From Candidatus Omnitrophota bacterium (GTDB lineage Bacteria > Omnitrophota > Gorgyraeia > 2-02-FULL-51-18), in NCBI GenBank assembly GCA_016196505.1, contig JACPXO010000063.1, positions 1-7,010 on the forward strand: a stretch of DNA of 7,010 bases, given 5' to 3'. The notes below the pieces were generated by a model, which made no database searches, was not told where the DNA came from, and saw nothing but the letters and a program-made list of their open reading frames with translations. Position numbers and translations under genes: made by a program. Numbering within the stretch: the first letter of the stretch is position 1; each line of letters begins with the position of its first letter. Below, one piece after another: positions 1 to 5,519 of this stretch.

Positions 1-14
1 CAAAGAGAACTTTG
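1..14. other. Small hairpin at the window edge
   Basis: CAAAG (1-5) and CTTTG (10-14) form a 5-bp stem with loop AGAA, followed by GATTTT. It could be the 3' part of a terminator of an upstream gene, which would support a start at 31. The stem is weak, though, and the frame of the large gene is also open through it. Confidence 0.25.
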
Positions 15-30
15 GATTTTAGAACCAAAA

Positions 31-3000
31 ATGGCCAAGGCCCAAAGGAAAGGGAGTCCTTTTTCCAGAAAACAAGTTGAGACGATCGAGACTGCGCGGT
101 TGATGCTTTCGAACATCTCCAAGGGCGCCCGAGCCGCGGGAATTCCAGAAAACAGAAGTCAGATAACGGAAGGCAGAAACCACCAAAAACCGGGTCCGCC
201 CTTTGTGTTCCGCCCTCTGTCCTCTGATCAAGCTGGCGCCCGGGCTGCGACGATCGATATAGGCGACGGACAAAGGGTATTTTTGGTTGAGGTTCCTCAA
301 AATCCGGAGAAAAGAAAAGGAAACCTCGTCAAAGTTGAGGCGCGAAGGGCAGGGTCGGAAGAGGTGATAGGCGCCGCTTTCGTTTTTATCAAGCCGGAAA
401 ATAAGATCAGCGTTGTGGTGTGGCTTGAATGGCACATTGACCAAGAAGCCAGAGAAAGGGTCTCTCAAGCCATGCTTGGCCGGTCTCTTGATGAAGTTTT
501 TGCGCCGGATGCCCCCCGCACGGAAGTTGGAGCCGCGATTTCAGTGCCCGCCGCGATCGGATTGGGGTATACGCTCTTTTACGTTCAGAATCTGGACGGG
601 GAAACAGAACCGACGGATTATATTCCTCCGCGCGGCGCGCGCTTCGCGATCCCAAACGCCACTGATTTAAAGGTTTCTATTCCTGAGATCGGAATGAAAA
701 CGGGCGATCAAGCCATATTGCTTCGTCTATTAATGAAAAAGTTTTCACAGCACTACCCGGACATTTATTCTTATGCTGAGAACGACAAGCCAAAAGATGG
801 GTCCTTAATAGGATTTGATATTGTTGAAATATTCATAAACGATAGACTGTTTATGAGTTTTTTAGCGCAAGAAAATGTTGTGGAACCGCCGGCTCAGCTC
901 AACATAGACGAAGTGAAGCAATGGCACGAGGCCGCGCTTGCCGAGGGGTATCTAGGGAAGACCCCCGGGGGAAATTATAAACTTACGCCGAGCGGGTTAG
1001 AGCGCTTCACTTACCTAAGTAATGAGTATGCCGTCTGGCACGCGTTAATGGAATCCGGCGCTCGGGCCGCGGAGTTCGATCCTTTGAACGGCGACAAGAT
1101 CACCTACGAAGGGGTCCCCGTCCTTCTCAATCAACCGCCGCATGATCTGGTCCGCCAGTTGAACGGCTTGGGGAGTAAACTCCGTTTTGAGGTCCCGGTT
1201 TCAGAAGGCCGTGGAGACCGGGGCACGGTTACCGTGCGTTCGGGTAAGGTGACCGAACAGTTGTCGGTTTTCCCTGCTGATGCCTTTGCGCGTCACCTAA
1301 ATCTTCTTTTGGCGGGTGAGCGTACGCCCGGCGCACGTGCCGCGAATTGGAAAAAATTTTCCGGTCAATTGGGTTTCAAAGAAGTTCAAGACAGTCGGGT
1401 GACCTACGGAGAAGATTTTAAACCGTTCGAACTTGGTGGCATGGAGTTGTGGTTCCAGCTTCACGGGCTGACGCCTATGAACGAACAGAACCGGGTTCAG
1501 GGCATGAGCGCCGACGCCGAAGCACAGCGGAGAGGGCAACCTGAGCTGACCTCCTTGAATACGCAGGGCAGGGGTCAAGCCAGAGAAAGCGCCTTGGCTC
1601 TTTGGGGTCAATTTAAAGACCGATTGTTGAAGGGTGATAAGTCTATTGTGTTTGTGACGAGCGGTTTGAAACGGGCCGATGAAACGGCCGGAGAATTTGT
1701 CCGTCTTGCGCAATTACAGGGTGAAATTAAGATAACCCCCGTCGTTATCCCGGCGCTTTCCGAGATCGATCTGGGCGAATGGGAGCTTCGGACAAGAGCG
1801 GAACTGGCGGCGACGGGCGTCACCGAGTCGCAGAGACAGCAAGCGCGGGATTTCTTTGCCGGACCCAAGCAAGGAGAGAGTTTTTCCGCTTTTCTGTTAC
1901 GGATACACGACGCTCTGAAAACTTTAAAGCGGGATTATCCCGGCAAGACCGTCGTCGTTTTAGGCGCGCATCAACTGGTCGAATCGGCTGTGGAAATTTT
2001 AACCGGAACCTCCAGAGTTCGACGATCCGCCGCTGAGCTCGGCTACCTTGATTGGGCCAAAACCGCTCCAAAGCATACAGAACGTGGCCGGCTGATCCAT
2101 TTGAACATGCTTTTGTCGGGTACACGTGCCGCGAGAACGGTTGTTGCTGGTGACTTGTCGCTAGTGGCTAGTGAGCTTACCAGCGCCAAGCGACTAGCGA
2201 CTGATTTTGCCGGGGAAGCCAGAACCATCGCTACACGTTTGGCGGCAGAAGTCCACGCCGAAGCAAAACCCGTGACTTACCCTCTCCTGGTCCGACAAGC
2301 ACCCGTTTTCTTTGTGGTAGGGGCGACTCCGAGAGGAGTGTCTGTTTCGGCGATTCCGGTTGTTCTACCTTTCGACGGAAACAACTTGTCTCAGCCGATT
2401 TTCAGCGAAACCTTTTCAAGAAACGCGCGAAATGCGATCCGCGCCGGCTTCTCCCGCGGGGCATTCACAACCTCAGCCCCGTCATTCAACGCTTATGAAA
2501 TGGCCACCGGCCAAACGGCGAAGGTTTGGAACGAGATCTTCCGGGGTCTGTCCGAGAAGGGTGGAAGCCCTGAAGCGAGCGTCACCGGCTTTACCCTGCC
2601 CGCCGAGGTGTTAAGTTCCGAGACGGATCTGGCTCAAACCATTCAAGTATTGGACGCGATCGCCAAGGCGCGCGGGATGCATTTCGAATTTATTTTGACT
2701 TACCCGGCAGGCACGCCGGCTCCGGACCCCACGACTTTAGAAAAACTTTCTTCTCAAAGTGTGATGCTCAAAGCCGTGGAAGTTAAAGCTGGCCAGAAGG
2801 TCCTGAACGCGGTCTTGGACGGCGTTGAGCTTGACCGTCTAGGCCAGCTTGTCATGGCGGCCGATGTGAACGACATCCAAACCCATCCGGACGACCTGGG
2901 TATCAATGAAGCCGCCGAGAAACTGCACGAAAGAGTGCGGCTCGTGGGTATCGAAAAACCGCTTGGCGTCCCGTTCCGGGTCTCGGTGTCCAAAATGGTC

Positions 3001-3159
3001 CAGGCGGGCTTGAGCGCTCTCCTCGGCATCCCGGTGTCCAGCGCCCTCGGGCTTAAGAAGATAGACACGGTGTTCGGCCCGATCTACGTCATCACCGCCC
3101 TCGTAGACAAGGAACTCGCCGAAGTCCGGCACGCCAAAGAATCCGACCGCTCCGCCTAA
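31..3159 (+). CDS. Large modular protein with GARAA-type inter-module motifs, function unknown (5' end uncertain)
   Basis: I do not recognise this protein as a whole. From the ATG at 31 it has 1042 residues. Modules in order: 1-31 and 37-68, short polar segments; 74-201, degenerate GNAT-like fold; 207-342, containing a winged-helix-like stretch at about 290-328; 348-433, unknown; 439-696, histidine-phosphatase-like; 702-1042, unknown alpha/beta-looking region. The word G-A/T-R-A-A occurs at residues 32-36, 69-73, 343-347, 434-438 and 697-701, with GARFA at 202-206, and these words fall between the modules. I see no signal peptide or membrane segment, so it is probably cytoplasmic. The start is doubtful: no Shine-Dalgarno sequence precedes 31, and the frame is open back to base 1, so the ATG may be an internal Met of a longer protein. 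It ends at TAA 3157-3159, 132 bases before purB, which has its own promoter, so the two need not be functionally linked. Coding is certain (long open frame, recognisable domain); the function is not. Confidence 0.85.
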   Translation: MAKAQRKGSPFSRKQVETIETARLMLSNISKGARAAGIPENRSQITEGRNHQKPGPPFVFRPLSSDQAGARAATIDIGDGQRVFLVEVPQNPEKRKGNLVKVEARRAGSEEVIGAAFVFIKPENKISVVVWLEWHIDQEARERVSQAMLGRSLDEVFAPDAPRTEVGAAISVPAAIGLGYTLFYVQNLDGETEPTDYIPPRGARFAIPNATDLKVSIPEIGMKTGDQAILLRLLMKKFSQHYPDIYSYAENDKPKDGSLIGFDIVEIFINDRLFMSFLAQENVVEPPAQLNIDEVKQWHEAALAEGYLGKTPGGNYKLTPSGLERFTYLSNEYAVWHALMESGARAAEFDPLNGDKITYEGVPVLLNQPPHDLVRQLNGLGSKLRFEVPVSEGRGDRGTVTVRSGKVTEQLSVFPADAFARHLNLLLAGERTPGARAANWKKFSGQLGFKEVQDSRVTYGEDFKPFELGGMELWFQLHGLTPMNEQNRVQGMSADAEAQRRGQPELTSLNTQGRGQARESALALWGQFKDRLLKGDKSIVFVTSGLKRADETAGEFVRLAQLQGEIKITPVVIPALSEIDLGEWELRTRAELAATGVTESQRQQARDFFAGPKQGESFSAFLLRIHDALKTLKRDYPGKTVVVLGAHQLVESAVEILTGTSRVRRSAAELGYLDWAKTAPKHTERGRLIHLNMLLSGTRAARTVVAGDLSLVASELTSAKRLATDFAGEARTIATRLAAEVHAEAKPVTYPLLVRQAPVFFVVGATPRGVSVSAIPVVLPFDGNNLSQPIFSETFSRNARNAIRAGFSRGAFTTSAPSFNAYEMATGQTAKVWNEIFRGLSEKGGSPEASVTGFTLPAEVLSSETDLAQTIQVLDAIAKARGMHFEFILTYPAGTPAPDPTTLEKLSSQSVMLKAVEVKAGQKVLNAVLDGVELDRLGQLVMAADVNDIQTHPDDLGINEAAEKLHERVRLVGIEKPLGVPFRVSVSKMVQAGLSALLGIPVSSALGLKKIDTVFGPIYVITALVDKELAEVRHAKESDRSA
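250..633 (+). other. GNAT-acetyltransferase-like module, degenerate (domain of the large protein)
   Basis: Residues 74-201 follow the order of GNAT elements. A VIGAAFVF strand at 112-119 is followed by WLEWHID at 131-137, where GNAT proteins have the beta-4 strand. R-E-R-V-S-Q-A at 141-147 sits where R/Q-x-x-G-x-G/A binds acetyl-CoA. PAAIGLGYTLFYV at 173-185 resembles the late GNAT element with an Ala, LY and GF. The glycines of the acetyl-CoA loop are absent (V144, Q146), so acetyltransferase activity is unlikely. The module is bounded by GARAA (69-73) and GARFA (202-206), which supports treating it as one unit. The assignment rests on pattern reading only and could be wrong. Confidence 0.35.
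895..1014 (+). other. Winged-helix-like segment (domain of the large protein)
   Basis: Around residues 290-328 the protein reads as a helix ending in AEGYLGK, a short polar turn (TPGGN), then YKLTPSGLERF. This resembles the recognition-helix/wing ending of winged-helix proteins, in which a 'G-Y/L-hydrophobic' strand and a 'Y-x-L-T-x-x-G' strand form the wing. It lies inside the module bounded by GARFA (202-206) and GARAA (343-347). The part before it (207-288) is unassigned. DNA binding is possible but unproven; such segments also occur as protein-binding modules. Confidence 0.35.
1345..2118 (+). other. Histidine phosphatase (phosphoglycerate-mutase-like) module lacking the RHG arginine
   Basis: Residues 439-696 contain the ordered signatures of the histidine phosphatase superfamily. 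L-H-G at 477-479 stands for RHG, followed by NEQNRVQG (484-491). TSGLKRADETA (543-553) carries the conserved phosphate-binding Arg (R548). LSEIDLGEWE (576-585) carries the candidate acid Glu (E578) and the G-x-W-E turn. GESFSAFLLRI (615-625) matches the usual GES helix. VVVLGAHQLVES (641-652) carries the second His (H647). The nucleophile-position His (H478) is retained, but the Arg before it is Leu (L477), and this Arg normally helps bind the phosphate. The module may be inactive or altered in substrate. It begins just after GARAA at 434-438 and ends just before GTRAA at 697-701. Confidence 0.75.
2157..2201. repeat. 9-bp inverted repeat with three CTAG sites inside the large gene
   Basis: GTCGCTAGT at 2157-2165 is perfectly complementary to ACTAGCGAC at 2193-2201, with a 27-base loop. 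CTAG occurs three times in 37 bases (2161, 2168, 2194), and CTAGTGG/CTAGTGA forms a small direct repeat. It starts 24 bases after the last GTRAA codon. It could be chance, an mRNA hairpin or a protein-binding site. Confidence 0.4.
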
Positions 3160-3169
3160 AAGTCTCTCT

Positions 3170-3197
3170 TTGACGTTCCCTCAGATTTTGTTATAAT
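3170..3197 (+). promoter_or_regulatory. Sigma70-type promoter of the pur operon
   Basis: The -35 box TTGACG (3170-3175) matches the consensus at five of six positions. A 16-base spacer leads to a perfect -10 box TATAAT (3192-3197), preceded by TG at 3189-3190 (extended -10). Transcription would start near 3203-3205, giving a leader of about 88 bases before purB. It lies 10 bases past the stop codon of the large gene, so purB-purS-purQ-purL can be transcribed independently. No terminator is visible between the large gene and the promoter, so some readthrough from upstream is possible. Confidence 0.85.
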
Positions 3198-3211
3198 AGC
3201 CCTTCTTTCGG

Positions 3212-3266
3212 TAAGCCCTGAGATACCAAGGGTAGGTGGTTTTAAACCACCGGCCACCAGGGCTTG
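3212..3266 (+). promoter_or_regulatory. Structured leader RNA element upstream of purB
   Basis: AAGCCCTG (3213-3220) pairs perfectly with CAGGGCTT (3258-3265), extendable by a T3212-G3266 wobble. Inside it, TACC (3224-3227) and GGTA (3231-3234) form a 4-bp hairpin. Directly abutting, GGTGGT (3235-3240) and ACCACC (3246-3251) form a 6-bp hairpin with a 5-base loop. The result is a compact three-way junction of about 54 bases in the predicted 5' leader. A second CCACC at 3254-3258 offers the GGTGG strand an alternative partner. No U-run follows, so it is not a terminator. Its place ahead of a purine operon suggests a regulatory role, possibly a ligand-sensing one, but I cannot match it to a known riboswitch class. 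Confidence 0.55.
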
Positions 3267-3287
3267 GGAATGTCAAGTTTCGGAGCC
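3261..3287 (+). promoter_or_regulatory. purB ribosome binding site with possible sequestering hairpin
   Basis: GGAG at 3282-3285 lies 6 bases before the TTG start at 3292 and decides that start. GGCTT (3261-3265) can pair with GAGCC (3283-3287), including one G-U pair, with an additional GAA/TTC pairing at 3268-3270/3279-3281. This would cover the GGAG. The same GGCTT is the 3' strand of the leader's closing stem, so the two pairings exclude each other. The hairpin is short and its stability has not been calculated. Confidence 0.45.
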
Positions 3288-3291
3288 ACAG

Positions 3292-4587
3292 TTGATCAAC
3301 CGCTATACGTTGCCCGAAATGGGCAAGATCTGGACCGAGGAAAACCGGTTCAAGACCCTACTCGACGTGGAAGTCGCCGCGTGCGAGGCAATGGCGGCGC
3401 TTAAACTGATCCCCAAAAAGTCCGCTCTAAATATCCGCAGAAAAGCCGGCTTCAAAGTTTCACAAATCAATAAATATGAACAAGTTACAAAACACGACGT
3501 CACCGCTTTCCTAAAGAGCGTTGCCGACCATATCGGGCCGGACGCGCGCTTTGTCCATAAAGGACTCACCTCCAGCGACGTCCTCGATACCGCCCTGAGT
3601 CTCCAGATCCGTGAAGCCCTCGACCTTCTGATCCAAACCACCGAAGAGCTTCTGGGAACCCTTAAAAAACAGGCGTTAAAATACAAGAATACTCCCATGA
3701 TGGGGCGCACACACGGGGTGCATGCGGAGCCCGTCACTTTAGGGCTTAAATTTCTGCTTTTTTATGAGGAATTCAGGCGGAATCTCGCCCGGTTGCGCCG
3801 GGCTCATGACGCGATCGCCGTGGGAAAGATCTCGGGGGCCGTCGGGACCTACGCCAATATCAACCCGCGCGTGGAGGAAAAGACGCTCAAAATTTTGAAG
3901 CTGAAAACGGCCCCTGTTTCAACGCAGATCCTTCAGCGTGACCGCCATGCCCAGGTCTTGGCCGTGCTGGCCATCGTCGGCGGGTCTCTCGAAAAACTGG
4001 CCACCGAGATCCGCCATCTTCAAAAAACTGAAGCGCTGGAACTTGAGGAGCCATTTTCGGAAGGGCAGACCGGCTCAAGCGCCATGCCTCACAAGAGAAA
4101 CCCCGTGAACTGCGAGCGTGTCGCGGGCCTGGCGCGGGTGTTGCGCGGGAACGCCGTCGCGGGACTCGAAAACATCGCGCTTTGGCATGAACGCGACATC
4201 ACGCATTCGTCCGTGGAACGCGTGGTGTTTCCGGACTCCTGCATTTTGACGCATTTCATGCTCCGTGAGATGATCGCGATCCTGAAAGGCCTCGAGGTCT
4301 ATCCCCGGCACATGATGGAAAATATCGCGAAAACGCGCGGGCTCATCTTTTCCCAGAGAGTGCTTTTGGCTTTGATCGACAAAGGGCTTTCGCGCGAGGC
4401 GGCGTACAAAATAGTTCAAAAAAGCGCCCAGCGCGTATGGAAAGACAGGCGGCTCATCCTCAAGGACGTTCTTTTGTCCGAAAAAGAGGTGACCCGGCGC
4501 TTTTCAAGAAGCCAGATCGAGGCGCTTTTCGATCTGGATTATCACCTGAAACACGTGGGGATGATCTTTAAGAGGGTGCTAGGATGA
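3292..4587 (+). CDS. purB: Adenylosuccinate lyase
   Basis: PurB cleaves fumarate from SAICAR to give AICAR (late IMP synthesis) and from adenylosuccinate to give AMP. It is a cytoplasmic homotetramer of the fumarase/aspartase superfamily. Its 431 residues match the Bacillus/Thermotoga-type enzyme in length. Visible active-site elements are KHDV with H68, LTSSD at 92-96, GRTHGVHAEP with the general-acid His H141, ISGAVGT at 180-186, and the signature loop GSSAMPHKRN at 261-270, whose serine acts as the catalytic base. RDITHSSVER at 301-310 is also typical. The TTG start is chosen because MINRYTLPEMGKIW aligns with the usual N-terminus and GGAG lies 6 bases upstream. It is the first gene of the operon behind its own promoter and structured leader. 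Its TGA overlaps the purS ATG by 4 bases. No key residue appears to be missing. Confidence 0.97.
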   Translation: MINRYTLPEMGKIWTEENRFKTLLDVEVAACEAMAALKLIPKKSALNIRRKAGFKVSQINKYEQVTKHDVTAFLKSVADHIGPDARFVHKGLTSSDVLDTALSLQIREALDLLIQTTEELLGTLKKQALKYKNTPMMGRTHGVHAEPVTLGLKFLLFYEEFRRNLARLRRAHDAIAVGKISGAVGTYANINPRVEEKTLKILKLKTAPVSTQILQRDRHAQVLAVLAIVGGSLEKLATEIRHLQKTEALELEEPFSEGQTGSSAMPHKRNPVNCERVAGLARVLRGNAVAGLENIALWHERDITHSSVERVVFPDSCILTHFMLREMIAILKGLEVYPRHMMENIAKTRGLIFSQRVLLALIDKGLSREAAYKIVQKSAQRVWKDRRLILKDVLLSEKEVTRRFSRSQIEALFDLDYHLKHVGMIFKRVLG

Positions 4588-4820
4588 AAGCCAAGGTTTA
4601 TGTGACCTTGAAGAAGTCCGTGTTCGATCCCCAGGGCAAGGCCGTGCATCAGGCGCTCTCGAGTCTCGGATTTCCGGAGGTGCGGGACGTGCGCGTGGGA
4701 AAATACATCGAGCTCGAACTCGGCCAGATCGATAAAACCAAGGCCGAGCAGAAGATCAAGTCCATGTGCGAGAAACTTTTGGCCAACACGGTGATCGAAG
4801 AATTTAAGTACGATCTATGA
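4584..4820 (+). CDS. purS: Phosphoribosylformylglycinamidine synthase subunit PurS
   Basis: PurS is the small structural subunit that joins PurQ to PurL in the FGAM synthase complex and helps pass ammonia between them; it has no catalytic residues of its own. The 78 residues fit the family. [19 protein letters not shown] near the N-terminus, [14 protein letters not shown] in the middle and [10 protein letters not shown] near the C-terminus are all characteristic; many homologues have Pro where this one has Thr in ANxVIE. The ATG overlaps the purB stop as ATGA, and AGAGGG at 4571-4576 gives a ribosome binding site with a 7-base spacer. Its own TGA overlaps the purQ ATG in the same way, indicating translational coupling and near-equal production of the subunits. 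Confidence 0.96.
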   Translation: MKAKVYVTLKKSVFDPQGKAVHQALSSLGFPEVRDVRVGKYIELELGQIDKTKAEQKIKSMCEKLLANTVIEEFKYDL

Positions 4821-5503
4821 AATTCGGCGTTGTCGTTTTCCCCGGTTCGAATTGCGACTATGACTGTTATCACGTCCTGAAGCACGTTTTGGATCAGCCG
4901 ACGGAGTTCGTGTGGCATAAGGACCGGGATATCGCGAAGTTCGACTGCGTCGTGCTCCCGGGAGGGTTCAGCTACGGGGATTATCTGAGGACGGGGGCCA
5001 TCGCGCGGTTTTCTCCCGTGATGGAAAGCGTGGTGAAGCATGCCGAGCGCGGAAAACTCGTCATCGGCATCTGCAACGGCTTTCAGATCCTTCTTGAATC
5101 CGGACTTTTGCCGGGCGCCATGCTCAGGAACCAGTCGCTCAAATTTGTCTGCCGTTTCGTGCATCTCCGGGTGGAAAACACAGCCACGCCCTTCACCCGG
5201 AAAACCAAAAAAGGCGAAGTGTTGAAGATCCCCGTGGCTCACGGCGAAGGCAACTACTTCACGGACGACGAGACGCTCACGTCGCTCGAGAAGAGCGGGC
5301 AGGTCCTGGTGCGCTATTCGGACCCCCTCGGGCGGATCACGGCGGACGCGAACCCGAACGGCTCTCTGGGGAACATCGCCGGCATCTGCAATCTAAAGAG
5401 GAACGTTTTCGGCCTTATGCCGCACCCCGAGCGCGCCTCGGAAGCGGAGCTCGGTTCGAGCGACGGCGTGAAGATCTTTAAATCTATTCTGGAAATAAAG
5501 TGA
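4817..5503 (+). CDS. purQ: Phosphoribosylformylglycinamidine synthase subunit PurQ (glutamine amidotransferase)
   Basis: PurQ is the glutaminase subunit of FGAM synthase. It hydrolyses glutamine and delivers ammonia to PurL for conversion of FGAR to FGAM. The 228 residues form a class I (triad) amidotransferase domain. FPGSNCD is at 8-14, [15 protein letters not shown] at 47-61, the nucleophile elbow GICNGFQ at 84-90 with C86, HGEGNYF at 142-148, PNGS at 180-183, and MPHPE at 201-205 supplying H203 and E205. The full triad C86-H203-E205 is present. No clear Shine-Dalgarno sequence precedes the ATG; translation probably depends on coupling through the 4-base overlap with purS. purL follows after 16 bases. 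Confidence 0.97.
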   Translation: MKFGVVVFPGSNCDYDCYHVLKHVLDQPTEFVWHKDRDIAKFDCVVLPGGFSYGDYLRTGAIARFSPVMESVVKHAERGKLVIGICNGFQILLESGLLPGAMLRNQSLKFVCRFVHLRVENTATPFTRKTKKGEVLKIPVAHGEGNYFTDDETLTSLEKSGQVLVRYSDPLGRITADANPNGSLGNIAGICNLKRNVFGLMPHPERASEAELGSSDGVKIFKSILEIK

Positions 5504-5504
5504 C

Positions 5505-5508
5505 AAGG
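5505..5508 (+). promoter_or_regulatory. purL ribosome binding site
   Basis: AAGG at 5505-5508 lies just after the purQ stop and 11 bases before ATG 5520 (9 bases if the site is read as AAGGTG). This favours ATG 5520 over the adjacent in-frame ATG at 5523. The in-frame GTG at 5508 overlaps the site itself and is an unlikely start. Confidence 0.6.
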
Positions 5509-5519
5509 TGAATAGTAAA

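Larger units (their letters stand above)
124..2133 (+). repeat. Five dispersed GARAA/GTRAA motif copies plus one GARFA
   Basis: The peptide word G-A-R-A-A is encoded at 124-138, 235-249, 1057-1071 and 1330-1344. GTRAA is at 2119-2133 and a degenerate GARFA at 634-648. Several copies follow a leucine/methionine-rich helix-like stretch (LMLSNISK, HALMES, NLLLAGERTP, LNMLLS), often with a small residue or proline just before the Gly. Synonymous codons differ between copies (Arg is CGA, CGG, CGG, CGT, CGT; Ala-2 is GCC, GCC, GCT, GCA), so this is a repeat of peptide, not a recent DNA duplication. The segments between copies are 32 to 341 residues long and unlike each other. Possible roles are a flexible linker, a protease recognition site or a binding peptide; the sequence does not decide. 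Confidence 0.8.

Noticed and set aside
47..66. Terminator-like hairpin (AAAGG/CCTTT followed by T residues)
   Set aside because: It lies inside the open frame of the large gene, the stem is short and A-U rich, and the same bases encode ordinary codons.
31..120. Signal peptide or membrane anchor at the N-terminus of the large protein
   Set aside because: The first 30 residues are charged and lack a hydrophobic core, and no long hydrophobic helix is seen elsewhere.
3213..3275. Intrinsic terminator after the large gene
   Set aside because: The stem is strong, but it lies downstream of the promoter and is followed by GGGAATG, not a U-run.
3203..3291. ZTP (pfl) riboswitch
   Set aside because: The closing stem plus inner GGTGG/CCACC hairpin loosely recall ZTP P1/P2, and the purine context fits. 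However, I cannot find the conserved downstream P3 strand or the usual junction bases, so I do not assign the class.
3270..3410. Short ORF from ATG 3270 overlapping the purB start in another frame
   Set aside because: No proper ribosome binding site, no recognisable protein, and it runs mostly within purB coding sequence.
4649..5242. 197-codon open frame on the - strand across purS/purQ
   Set aside because: It is antisense to two clearly conserved genes, its translation is not recognisable, and it has no upstream signals; it is a product of codon bias in GC-rich genes.
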